Below, piece after piece: positions 8,770 to 16,574 of a stretch of 54,078 nt of DNA. The first letter of the stretch is position 1. Each line of letters opens with the position of its first letter. Location of the stretch: contig CALAPY010000067.1 in NCBI GenBank assembly GCA_937891015.1, positions 1 through 54,078 of the forward strand, given 5' to 3'. The notes beneath the pieces were generated by a model. It made no database searches. It worked only from the letters and a program-made list of their open reading frames with translations, and was not told the origin of the DNA. The position numbers were made by a program, and so were the translations under genes. The DNA comes from UBA2108 sp002713215 (GTDB lineage: Bacteria > Bacteroidota > Bacteroidia > Flavobacteriales_G > Salibacteraceae).

Positions 8770-10404
8770 CTATCGTACTATCGTTAACCTTCCAGTGTAT
8801 ACCTCGGTTTGGTACTCACAGTCGACCAAACTAATTCTATAAATGTAGTTGCCGGAAAGCGCTGGTTTGCCATCGACTGTTCCGTCCCATTCTCCATTAA
8901 CATCAGTGGTTTCAAAAACGAGCTTACCCCAACGGTCTATCACCTTTAAGGAATAATCTCCAATGGTTCTTATTATAGGCTTCCAGGTCTCATTTAAACC
9001 ATCCTGGTTCGGCGAAAAACTATTAGGAACCATAAGATGTTGTTTTAATCCTTTGGTCAATTCTTTTTCATCGTAGGCCACATTCCCGCATTTGTCCTCA
9101 ACACGTACGGTATAAGTCCCTGGTTCTTCCACCAAAATCTTCCATACCGTATCACCCGTACTCCATTCATACTTATCGGCCCCAAAGGCTTCGGCCTTCA
9201 ATTCGTATTTTTGATTAAAACAAAAGAAATCGTCTGGACCAAGATCTACATCTATGGTAGTGATATAATCAACATTGATATTATCACTCACGGAACCACA
9301 ATGATTGGTAATGGTAACAGAATAAACCCCTTCCTCGGTAACCAACCTAAAAGTATCCGTACTTCCATCATCCCACTTATATACAGAAAGTGGGAATGTT
9401 GCAACGAGTAACATAGAATCACCTTTACACAATATCGTGTCTTCTCCTAATGAAACAGTAGCATTGTCAAAAGTTTCAACCATTGCCGAGTCTGAAGAAA
9501 AACAGCCATTGGCATCGGTTACCGATACCCAGAATTTCCCTGAATAATTAACTGATATCGTGTCGGTTGTATCACCTGAACTCCATTTGTAGGTTGTATA
9601 ACCCTTTCCCGCGTCAAAAACAGCCCTTTCTCCCGTACATATGGTTTGATTTGGGCCTATCACTACATCTTTATGAGAATAAGTGAATAACTCAACCGTA
9701 TCTACCCAATCACATAGCGCTGTATCTTTAGCGGTAAGCCAGTATTTTCCAGCCTTTTTTTCCATCATGGTTCGAGTAGTTTGTCCATTACTCCACTTAT
9801 AGCTTTGGTAATGATCCTTGGGGCCAAAATAGGCACTATCTCCTTCACAAATGTATTTATCCGGATCTAAGACTATTTCAGGCCCAGTAATGTATGAAAT
9901 ATCTACTCCAAAGGCTAAAAAGTATGGCCCTCCATTATTAGTAGCTTTAATAGCAATTACATTCTTTCCAATTCTTAAATATGGGTTGATAAGTACGGAA
10001 ATTGGTCTTGGACGTAAGCCTTGCCCAACTAAGGTACCATTTACATAAAGCTCATAATTATCATCAACAGAAAGCCTTGCTCCATTTATACCTTGCCATT
10101 CGCTTTTTACGCAATTACTCTTTAACTCAAATGACCATCTAAAATAGGCCGTATCAGAGTATGGCGAAACCCACATAGTATCAGTCCCTGGAGGTCTGTT
10201 TAATCCCGCCGGTCCAGCATATCCACTTTTAGATGGGACTCCCCAACCTGAATCATCAAACCAGATTTTATTCCAACCAATGGAATACTTTGAAGTAGCC
10301 TTCCAACCTGTACCTCCTGATACAATGCGATACTTTTGTGTATATCCTTCTAATCCAAAAAGGAACAAAATCAATACCAAAAACATCTTTTTTCCACTCA
10401 TCAT
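8770..10404 (-). CDS. Secreted surface protein with gliding-type C-terminal domain (T9SS substrate)
   Basis: The 544-residue product has a signal peptide (KKMFLVLILFLFGLEGYTQ), a galactose-binding-like beta-sandwich (about 25-175, with YELYVNGTLVGQG), four Ig-like repeats each with an ICxGD-type start and a YKWSNG/YKWSSGDT core, and a C-terminal domain with SFSPNQDGLNETW, DRWGKLVFET and WDGTVDGKPALSGNYIY. That last domain is the type B sorting signal read by the type IX secretion system. The start at 10404 is chosen because the promoter box at 10413-10421 lies just upstream of it; an in-frame ATG at 10458 lies before the promoter. A next-door ATG at 10401 is equally possible. Likely an adhesin or carbohydrate-binding surface protein. 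Confidence 0.85.
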   Translation of the reverse strand: MMSGKKMFLVLILFLFGLEGYTQKYRIVSGGTGWKATSKYSIGWNKIWFDDSGWGVPSKSGYAGPAGLNRPPGTDTMWVSPYSDTAYFRWSFELKSNCVKSEWQGINGARLSVDDNYELYVNGTLVGQGLRPRPISVLINPYLRIGKNVIAIKATNNGGPYFLAFGVDISYITGPEIVLDPDKYICEGDSAYFGPKDHYQSYKWSNGQTTRTMMEKKAGKYWLTAKDTALCDWVDTVELFTYSHKDVVIGPNQTICTGERAVFDAGKGYTTYKWSSGDTTDTISVNYSGKFWVSVTDANGCFSSDSAMVETFDNATVSLGEDTILCKGDSMLLVATFPLSVYKWDDGSTDTFRLVTEEGVYSVTITNHCGSVSDNINVDYITTIDVDLGPDDFFCFNQKYELKAEAFGADKYEWSTGDTVWKILVEEPGTYTVRVEDKCGNVAYDEKELTKGLKQHLMVPNSFSPNQDGLNETWKPIIRTIGDYSLKVIDRWGKLVFETTDVNGEWDGTVDGKPALSGNYIYRISLVDCEYQTEVYTGRLTIVR

Positions 10405-10412
10405 TTCCACGT

Positions 10413-10421
10413 GCAAAAATA
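10413..10421 (-). promoter_or_regulatory. Bacteroidota -7 promoter box for the T9SS-substrate gene
   Basis: The minus strand reads TATTTTTGC, an exact TAnnTTTGC match. The ATG pair at 10404/10401 begins 8-11 nt after it, so the transcript would be nearly leaderless. Confidence 0.6.
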
Positions 10422-10445
10422 GTAACCCTATAGGGCAATACGTAT

Positions 10446-10474
10446 AAAGGGTTGTCAATTACTAACAACCCTTT
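10446..10474 (-). terminator. Hairpin terminator after clpB
   Basis: A perfect 10-bp inverted repeat (AAAGGGTTGT / ACAACCCTTT) with a 9-nt loop lies 18 nt after the clpB stop on the minus strand. The T-tract on the minus strand is short, so termination efficiency is uncertain. Confidence 0.65.
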
Positions 10475-10492
10475 TTTAAATAAAGCTACCGC

Positions 10493-13102
10493 TTAATGAA
10501 CTGCTTCTTTTGATTTACGAAATACAAACTTTCCGTCAAACTGGTCCAAAATTACGTGATCTCCAATGCTTACATTTTTGCTCAACAATTCCTTGGATAG
10601 CATGTTGATCACTTGCTTTTGAAGCACCCTTTTTACTGGTCTTGCTCCATATTGAGGATCAAATCCGATTGTACTTAAATGATCGAGTACATCCTCGGAA
10701 AAAGTAATGTAAATGTCCTTTTCTTTCAACATTTTTTGAAGTCCCTGAAGCTGGATGTCCACAATCTTTCGTATGGCATCCTTCCCAAGTGGAGTAAACA
10801 TGATGGTTTCGTCGATTCGGTTTACAAACTCGGGCTTCAGGGTTTGACGAACCAATCCCAATACATCAGTTTTCGTTTTTTCGAACAAACTAAAATCAGC
10901 ATAATCATCAGCTTTATCATAGTTTTCCTGAATAATATGCCCACCTAAGTTCGAAGTCATAATTACAATCGAATTCTTAAAATTGGCCACCCGTCCTTTA
11001 TTGTCTGTAAGTCGTCCATCGTCCAATACCTGAAGCAAGACATTAAACGCATCGGGGTGTGCTTTTTCAATTTCATCCAACAGGATTACCGAATAGGGTT
11101 TGCGCCTAACAGCTTCAGTTAGCTGACCGCCTTCATCGTACCCCACATACCCCGGAGGTGCTCCAACCAATCGGGACACTGAATGTCGTTCCTGGTATTC
11201 ACTCATATCAATTCTCGTTAGGGCACTCTCGGTATCAAACAAAAACTCGGCAAGCGCCTTGGCCAATTCAGTTTTACCGACACCGGTTGTTCCTAAAAAC
11301 AGAAAAGAGCCTATCGGACGATTCTGGTCTTGCAATCCTGCCCTACTCCTTCTTACGGCATCTGCAACCGCTACAATAGCTTCCTCCTGTCCAACAACCC
11401 GCTTGTGCAATTCTTGCTCGAGGTTTAATAACTTGTCAGCTTCGCTCTGTACCATTTTTGCTACTGGAATACCCGTCCATTTGGCTACCACCTCGGCAAT
11501 ATCTTCCCGGTCAACTTCTTCTTTAACCATTTGTGAACCACTGGCTTGTAATTCGGCAAGTTGACTTTCATATTGCTTAAGCATATCCTCTGCCTCCTGC
11601 AATTTTCCGTATCTAATTTCCGCAACCTTACCAAAATCGCCTTCCCGTTCCGCAAGCTGTGCTTCGTACTTCAGTGATTCGATTTGTTCCTTTACACTTT
11701 GAGTTCCATCAATCACTTCCTTCTCTCCTTCCCACTTGGCGCGTAATTCATCCTTAACTTCCTGCAGGTTAGCAATTTCTTGGGCAAGTAATTTTATTTT
11801 TTTGGTATCACCTTCACGTTTTATGCCCTCACGCTCAATTTCCAACTGACGAATTTTCCTTTCAACCTCGTCCAATTCTTCCGGAAGCGAATTAATTTGA
11901 ATTCGAAGTTTCGCGGCTGATTCATCAATTAAATCAATCGCCTTATCTGGTAAAAACCGATCAGTGATGTATCGTTGGCTTAACTCAACAGCTGCAATAA
12001 TCGACTCGTCTTTGATTCTCACCTTGTGATGCGTTTCGTATTTTTCCTTTAATCCACGCAATATGGATATGGCATCTTCTGCATCCGGTTCATCTACCAT
12101 TACCTTTTGAAATCGGCGTTCCAGAGCCTTGTCTTTTTCAAAAAACTTTTGGTATTCAGCCAGCGTGGTTGCTCCAACCGAACGTAATTCTCCGCGAGCA
12201 AGTGCCGGTTTCAGAATATTAGCGGCATCCATTGCTCCTTCTCCACCTCCTGCACCTACCAGGGTATGAATTTCATCGATAAACAAAATGATTTTACCAT
12301 CGCTTGATGTAACTTCTTTAACCACTGCTTTCAGGCGTTCTTCAAATTCACCTTTGTATTTTGCTCCGGCTATAAGTGCTCCCATATCGAGAGAATAAAT
12401 CTCCTTGTCTTTCAGGTTTTCCGGAACATCACCTCCAATAATTCTATGGGCAAGACCCTCGGCAATTGCAGTTTTACCAACACCAGGTTCACCCACAAGA
12501 ATTGGGTTATTTTTGGTTCTTCTGGTCAAAATTTGAAGAATTCTTCTTATTTCATCATCCCTACCAATAACCGGATCCAACTTACCGTTCTCTGCTTGTT
12601 GGTTTAGGTTAATTGCATATTTAGCAAGGCTATTATATGTTTCTTCAGTAGATGCACTATCCACCTTTCTTCCGTTTCGCAATTCTTTTATAGCAGCAAT
12701 CAACTCTTTCTCAGATAGCCCATTGTCTTTCATCAGTTGAGAAACTGTAGATTTCTCTTTCAATAATGCCATAAAAATGTGTTCAATGGAAACGTATTCG
12801 TCACCAAATTCCTTAAGCAAAATGGCTGCCTTTTGCAAGACGCGATTCGACTCCTGGGATAAATAAATATCACCACCCTCTACCTTGGGGTAACCCTCAA
12901 CAATTCGATCCAGGGTATTTGAAAATATATCCACATTAACTCCCATTTTCTTAAGTAAAAATGGAATTACGTTTTCATCGACAAGTAGTAATCCTTTGAG
13001 CAAATGGCCGGTTTCAATTGCTTGATTTTTAGCTACCATAGCCAGTTGTTGTGCTTGCTGGATTGCTTCTTGAGATTTTATTGTTAAATTATTCATATTC
13101 AT
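10493..13102 (-). CDS. clpB: ATP-dependent disaggregase ClpB
   Basis: This 869-residue protein is a full-length class I Hsp100. It has a Clp N-domain (about 1-145), a first AAA+ module with Walker A GEPGVGKT near residue 205, a long coiled-coil middle domain (about 400-530) and a second AAA+ module with Walker A GTTGVGKT near residue 605. The middle domain separates ClpB from ClpA/ClpX, and there is no ClpP-binding IGF loop visible. Together with DnaK it dissolves protein aggregates after heat stress. It appears monocistronic with a hairpin behind it. No clear TAnnTTTG box is seen upstream, which may mean an alternative sigma factor. Confidence 0.97.
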   Translation of the reverse strand: MNMNNLTIKSQEAIQQAQQLAMVAKNQAIETGHLLKGLLLVDENVIPFLLKKMGVNVDIFSNTLDRIVEGYPKVEGGDIYLSQESNRVLQKAAILLKEFGDEYVSIEHIFMALLKEKSTVSQLMKDNGLSEKELIAAIKELRNGRKVDSASTEETYNSLAKYAINLNQQAENGKLDPVIGRDDEIRRILQILTRRTKNNPILVGEPGVGKTAIAEGLAHRIIGGDVPENLKDKEIYSLDMGALIAGAKYKGEFEERLKAVVKEVTSSDGKIILFIDEIHTLVGAGGGEGAMDAANILKPALARGELRSVGATTLAEYQKFFEKDKALERRFQKVMVDEPDAEDAISILRGLKEKYETHHKVRIKDESIIAAVELSQRYITDRFLPDKAIDLIDESAAKLRIQINSLPEELDEVERKIRQLEIEREGIKREGDTKKIKLLAQEIANLQEVKDELRAKWEGEKEVIDGTQSVKEQIESLKYEAQLAEREGDFGKVAEIRYGKLQEAEDMLKQYESQLAELQASGSQMVKEEVDREDIAEVVAKWTGIPVAKMVQSEADKLLNLEQELHKRVVGQEEAIVAVADAVRRSRAGLQDQNRPIGSFLFLGTTGVGKTELAKALAEFLFDTESALTRIDMSEYQERHSVSRLVGAPPGYVGYDEGGQLTEAVRRKPYSVILLDEIEKAHPDAFNVLLQVLDDGRLTDNKGRVANFKNSIVIMTSNLGGHIIQENYDKADDYADFSLFEKTKTDVLGLVRQTLKPEFVNRIDETIMFTPLGKDAIRKIVDIQLQGLQKMLKEKDIYITFSEDVLDHLSTIGFDPQYGARPVKRVLQKQVINMLSKELLSKNVSIGDHVILDQFDGKFVFRKSKEAVH

Positions 13103-13324
13103 AACATTATCTCGTTTTAATTAATTTTATACTTAAATTATTAATGCCCTAACAAATAGGTGGCCATTCATTAAATCAATCCATATTCAGAACATTTGAC
13201 AGCTCCCTTTAAAATAACCGGTCATATGGTCATAAAATTTGAAATTGAACTGCTATTATTTCCGATTCTAAAACATTAATAAAAAGTTAATATTAGAGTA
13301 CATAATATGTGTATACCTCTTCTT

Positions 13325-13333
13325 TAGATTTGC
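13325..13333 (+). promoter_or_regulatory. Bacteroidota -7 promoter box, leaderless start
   Basis: TAGATTTGC matches TAnnTTTGC exactly and ends only 3 nt before the ATG at 13337, so the transcript probably begins at or within a few bases of the start codon. Confidence 0.6.
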
Positions 13334-13336
13334 GGC

Positions 13337-14104
13337 ATGGAATATATTGTTGTTGCTCTGGTAGCTTTTCTGGCATCGTTACTTACCTTCTTTTCAGGTT
13401 TTGGTTTAGGAACTCTACTCACTCCTGTTTTCGTACTGTTCTTTCCCATTGAAATAGCTATTGCAGGAACAGGACTGGTCCACTTTAGTAACAACATGTT
13501 TAAAATTATTTTGGTAGGTAAAAATGTTTCTAAAGATGTTGTAATTCGGTTCGGAATCCCTGGAATGGTAGGTGCGGCAATCGGGGCCTACCTACTGATA
13601 CACCTCACTTCCTTTGACGTAATTTATCAAAATTCCATTTCTTCAATTCCTATTGAAGTTAAACCCGTAAACCTGGTAATTGGCATTGTTCTTATAGCCT
13701 TTGCCATAAAAGATTTAGGAGGAACAAAAGGGGACGGCATTAATAAAAAATGGCTACCGCTAGGCGGCCTGCTTTCAGGATTCTTTGGTGGCCTTTCGGG
13801 GCATCAGGGAGCACTGAGAACTGCATTTCTGGCTCAACTCAATTTAACAAAGGAGGCTTTTATTGCCAGTGGTATTGCAATTGCCTGTTTGGTGGACCTA
13901 ACCCGAATTCCGTTTTATTTTAAAAACATTACCGGACTCGACTCTATTCCCAAAACACTATTTGTTATAGCCACCCTTGCCGCATTTGCTGGTGCGTTAT
14001 TTGGAAAGTATTTCCTAAAGAAAATTGCTCTGCATACGGTACATCAAATCGTTGCTATAGCTATTATTTTAATTGCACTTGCAATGATTTTAGGGCTGGT
14101 CTAG
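13337..14104 (+). CDS. TSUP-family (TauE/SafE) membrane permease
   Basis: A 255-residue protein with about eight membrane segments in two halves, with the pattern of DUF81/TauE transporters (GFGLGTLLTPVF near residue 23 and LLSGFFGGLSGHQGALR near residue 140, the inverted-repeat signature positions). Family members export sulfite, sulfoacetate or related organosulfur anions. The gene is alone on the plus strand and converges with a minus-strand gene 3 nt beyond its stop. The substrate cannot be read from sequence. Confidence 0.85.
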   Translation: MEYIVVALVAFLASLLTFFSGFGLGTLLTPVFVLFFPIEIAIAGTGLVHFSNNMFKIILVGKNVSKDVVIRFGIPGMVGAAIGAYLLIHLTSFDVIYQNSISSIPIEVKPVNLVIGIVLIAFAIKDLGGTKGDGINKKWLPLGGLLSGFFGGLSGHQGALRTAFLAQLNLTKEAFIASGIAIACLVDLTRIPFYFKNITGLDSIPKTLFVIATLAAFAGALFGKYFLKKIALHTVHQIVAIAIILIALAMILGLV

Positions 14105-14107
14105 TTC

Positions 14108-14479
14108 TTAGCTGATTCGGTCGTAATTTTTATTCTTACGGTTTTCATCGTCATTACCAGCAAACAACGAATTGAGAATCGAAAGAATTAGACTGAACAA
14201 CAAAGCCCACCAAAAGCTGTCAACGGAAAACCCTGTAACTGCATAAGCTGCAATTTCTATAATTATAGCGTTTACAGCCAGTAAAAACAGACCCAGCGTT
14301 AGAATGGTTACCGGAATAGTTAAAATGATCAGAATTGGCTTAACAATCGCATTTAAAAAGGCCAATACCAATGCAACTATTATGGCCGTCATAAAACCAT
14401 CTAAATGTACTCCAGATAACAACCAGGCAGTAACAACCACCGCTATGCTCGTCGCCAAAATTCTAGACACAAAACTCAT
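14108..14479 (-). CDS. Small membrane protein, YvlD/phage holin family 4-like
   Basis: The 123-residue protein has four hydrophobic segments, with the motif AFLNAIVKPILIILTIPVTILTLG in the middle described here only by its key part NAIVKPIL. This is the mark of the YvlD (phage holin 4 superfamily) proteins, chromosomal membrane proteins often tied to envelope stress in other phyla. A polar tail rich in Asn, Asp and Lys ends the protein. The promoter box at 14484-14491 ends four nt before the ATG. No lysis genes are nearby, so a phage role is unlikely. Confidence 0.8.
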   Translation of the reverse strand: MSFVSRILATSIAVVVTAWLLSGVHLDGFMTAIIVALVLAFLNAIVKPILIILTIPVTILTLGLFLLAVNAIIIEIAAYAVTGFSVDSFWWALLFSLILSILNSLFAGNDDENRKNKNYDRIS

Positions 14480-14483
14480 GTTT

Positions 14484-14491
14484 CAAAATTA
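14484..14491 (-). promoter_or_regulatory. Bacteroidota -7 promoter box for the YvlD-like gene
   Basis: The minus strand reads TAATTTTG (TAnnTTTG) ending 4 nt before the start codon; another probable leaderless transcript. Confidence 0.5.
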
Positions 14492-14545
14492 GCAAGAAAC
14501 AACTGATAGCCTTAAAGACAAATTTATTGGTTGAAATTTCAATAA

Positions 14546-14565
14546 TCTAAGTAAAAACACTTAGA
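14546..14565 (+). promoter_or_regulatory. Shared palindromic operator, copy 1
   Basis: TCTAAGTAAAAACACTTAGA has perfect outer arms (TCTAAGT / ACTTAGA). Its right half, ACACTTAGA, is identical to that of the copy at 19827. Its centre lies 33 bp upstream of the centre of the -7 box at 14585-14592. Confidence 0.65.
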
Positions 14566-14584
14566 TGAAATTTAAGTAACACTA

Positions 14585-14592
14585 TACCTTTG
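14585..14592 (+). promoter_or_regulatory. -7 promoter box for the small gene at 14601
   Basis: TACCTTTG fits TAnnTTTG; the TTG start follows 9 nt later. A palindromic site stands where a -33 element would be, which fits an activator-dependent promoter. Confidence 0.55.
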
Positions 14593-14600
14593 TTTCTGTT

Positions 14601-14942
14601 TTGAGTGGAGGTTGCAATATAAAGCAGGTACAAGAAACTATTGACTCGTTTCAAACAAGAAATTGGAAGGGGAGAAATCAGGTTTGCTCTAATATTGAAC
14701 GATCATTTCCTGCCTTTATCCTAGCTAATTTTGAGGTTGACGATTGGTATTTTTATGCCCTTACAGATGAACAGTTTGATGCTGAAATCTTTGTACAAAC
14801 ACTTGTCCAAAACTTAAAAACAGAAAACCGAAGAATAATTGTCAAGGACGTACCAGCACCATCCAAAGAAAATAAGCACATTAATTTTCAATGCAATGAT
14901 CTGGGAAATGAACTGGTTGTAAGTTGGAATTTCTCAAATTAG
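14601..14942 (+). CDS. Small protein of unknown function in the operator-linked group
   Basis: I do not recognise this 113-residue protein. It has no signal peptide or membrane segment, three cysteines, and an alternating hydrophobic pattern (FPAFILANFEVDDWYFYAL, then IVKDVP and ELVVSWNF) suggesting a small alpha-beta or beta fold. It begins with TTG right behind a good -7 box and a palindromic operator shared with the pilin and Rhs operons, which makes it a member of that regulon by position. Its stop overlaps the end of the convergent LuxR regulator gene by 9 nt. Confidence 0.6.
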   Translation: MSGGCNIKQVQETIDSFQTRNWKGRNQVCSNIERSFPAFILANFEVDDWYFYALTDEQFDAEIFVQTLVQNLKTENRRIIVKDVPAPSKENKHINFQCNDLGNELVVSWNFSN

Positions 14943-15527
14943 TCCAAATTCTTTAGCATAGTTAAATAGTCTGGCGGGGTTGCGAACACCTAGCTTACCG
15001 TAAATATTGGATTTGTGTGTTTCCACAGTCCGTATGCTAATTCTTAAGCTTCTAGCTATATCCTCATTCTTGTATTCTTTGCACGTGAGCCTTATTACTT
15101 CCTTCTCCTTTGACGTAAAGTTTAATACCTGACCGCTCTTCAATTTGATGTTGAATCTCTTCTTTAGTTTCGCAACTATCCTATCTAAATCTTCCGTAGC
15201 AGACCTTCTTTCCAGAACCTCATCGAAAAGCTTGTCCAAATGCTGATACCCATAAACTTCATTTATGTTATTGTGATGAGCGATAGCAATTTTTATCGAA
15301 TTTGGAAAAATTTGTTTGACCTTGATGGCTAATTCATAGAATTTCTGTTTATCGATTGGCAAATCCAACAGAATAATCTCCGCTTTATGGCAAACCTGGA
15401 GCTTTAAGAATATGGAAGGGTCAAGAATTGGTTTACAATCAACAAAAGAATGCCTACTTAAATGTGATCTACATAAATCCAATAAAAGGTGGTCATGGCC
15501 TATTAGTCTAAAACGAATTGATTTCAT
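14934..15527 (-). CDS. LuxR/NarL-type response regulator with degenerate receiver
   Basis: This 197-residue protein has an N-terminal receiver-like domain (about 1-120) and a C-terminal LuxR/GerE helix-turn-helix (about 135-197) with LTSKEKEVIRL and the recognition helix SIRTVETHKSNIYGKLGV. A possible phosphoacceptor Asp is present in IILLDLP near residue 55, but the paired acids after strand 1 are reduced to GHDH and the switch Thr/Ser position reads IAIAHH, so phosphorylation is doubtful. The gene lies between two of the 20-bp palindromes, between the unknown gene and the pilin operon. It is the best local candidate for the protein that binds these palindromes; that is inference from position and family, since NarL-type dimers bind such sites. 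Confidence 0.85.
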   Translation of the reverse strand: MKSIRFRLIGHDHLLLDLCRSHLSRHSFVDCKPILDPSIFLKLQVCHKAEIILLDLPIDKQKFYELAIKVKQIFPNSIKIAIAHHNNINEVYGYQHLDKLFDEVLERRSATEDLDRIVAKLKKRFNIKLKSGQVLNFTSKEKEVIRLTCKEYKNEDIARSLRISIRTVETHKSNIYGKLGVRNPARLFNYAKEFGLI

Positions 15528-15768
15528 ATAACGTTTGGTTTATAGCTGAACTTCAAATCTGTAATAATCTTATTAATTGACCCTGTTTTTTTTGTATTAT
15601 GTATAAAATATTTTGTGTAATTCCAATTAGGACATTTCAAGTTCAGCATCGAGTTAGTTTTTAATCAGTTGAGGTTATTTACGATTATCATGGTATGCAT
15701 AATTAAGAATTCGTAAGTAGTATTATTAATTATTCTACCACAAGGTTAGTCGATTTTTCGATTCAATT

Positions 15769-15788
15769 TCTACGTGTATACACGTAGA
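15769..15788 (+). promoter_or_regulatory. Shared palindromic operator, copy 2 (perfect)
   Basis: TCTACGTGTATACACGTAGA is a perfect palindrome that extends to 26 bp (15766-15791), with a bulged continuation ATTCAA / TTGAAT outside. It is the most symmetrical of the four related sites. Its centre is 34 bp upstream of the centre of the -7-like box at 15809-15816. Confidence 0.75.
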
Positions 15789-15808
15789 AATATTGAATTT
15801 TTAGTTCT

Positions 15809-15816
15809 TAATATTG
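15809..15816 (+). promoter_or_regulatory. Imperfect -7 box of the pilin operon
   Basis: TAATATTG differs from TAnnTTTG at one base. The weak box together with the operator at the -33 position fits a promoter that needs an activator. Confidence 0.4.
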
Positions 15817-15836
15817 ACACATTCATACTTGTTACT

Positions 15837-16574
15837 ATGAAAATCATTAAATCAATATTACTGTTTACCATATTGGCAATAGGTGTTCTCCAGGCTCAAG
15901 TCACTTCCAAAAGAACCTTTTCCTATTCTGACTATAATACCATTGTTCATTTTAAAACGCTTAACCGATTAAAGTATGACAAACGGAAGTTTTATTATTC
16001 TATAAAGGCCAACGAAATAGTCAAAACCAGAGGAGGTGGACATCGAAAATCGCTACATGGAGAATCGGTATCTTATTACCACAGTAAGGTTTTAAAAGAT
16101 CAGGGAAACTACGATAGAGGTCTTAAGGTTGGTGAATGGCGCTATTGGTATCCCAATGGCGAACTCAAACAAGTAAAAAGCTTCAAATATGGCTTAACTT
16201 CAGGCAAAGTAGAGTATTACTCGAAATCAGGCCAATTGATGGCAACATCAAATTACAGAAAGGGCAAGTTGAATGGAGATTCAATTTGGTATAACGGCGA
16301 GAGCAAGCCTATGGTCATTTCATACTTTAAAAACGGAGTGGAAACCAAAAGAAAAGTCAAGAAAAAAAAGGAAAAGAAATTTAGACTGAAACTCCCCCGG
16401 AAGACAAAGGAAAAAGAAACTGAATCGAGATCCAAAATCATAAAAAACAGAGATAAGGCCATTAAAAAGGACAAAAAATTAAGGGAGAAAAAAATCAAAA
16501 AGGAGAAGAAGAAAGATGAAGCCAAAAATGAATCGTTTTGGAAAAAATGGTTTAGACCTAAAGAACAAAAATGA
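15837..16574 (+). CDS. Secreted YwqK/MORN-like repeat protein with Lys-rich tail
   Basis: The protein has 245 residues from the ATG at 15837. That start is preferred over an in-frame GTG at 15774, because it gives a clean signal peptide (MKIIKSILLFTILAIGVLQA) and because the GTG lies inside the operator palindrome. Residues about 75-165 hold MORN-like/YwqK repeats (GLKVGEWRYWYPNGELK, KGKLNGDSIWYNGE). The last 75 residues are extremely rich in Lys and Glu and should form a charged helix or disordered tail. It is the first gene of the pseudopilin operon and overlaps the next gene by ATGA. YwqK-like repeats are common in Bacteroidota; their function is usually unknown. Confidence 0.8.
   Translation: MKIIKSILLFTILAIGVLQAQVTSKRTFSYSDYNTIVHFKTLNRLKYDKRKFYYSIKANEIVKTRGGGHRKSLHGESVSYYHSKVLKDQGNYDRGLKVGEWRYWYPNGELKQVKSFKYGLTSGKVEYYSKSGQLMATSNYRKGKLNGDSIWYNGESKPMVISYFKNGVETKRKVKKKKEKKFRLKLPRKTKEKETESRSKIIKNRDKAIKKDKKLREKKIKKEKKKDEAKNESFWKKWFRPKEQK

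Larger units (their letters stand above)
15528..15836. other. Intergenic control region before the pilin operon
   Basis: This AT-rich 309-nt stretch separates the divergent LuxR gene and the YwqK-like gene. It holds the palindrome at 15769-15788 and a -7-like box at 15809-15816. I see no open frame of note and no RNA gene. Confidence 0.6.

Noticed and set aside
14108..14479. Phage holin in a prophage
   Set aside because: The YvlD-like protein is a common chromosomal family and there are no phage genes around it.
15774..15836. Longer start for the YwqK-like gene at a GTG
   Set aside because: The GTG lies inside the operator palindrome and upstream of the -7-like box, and the added residues would bury the signal peptide.
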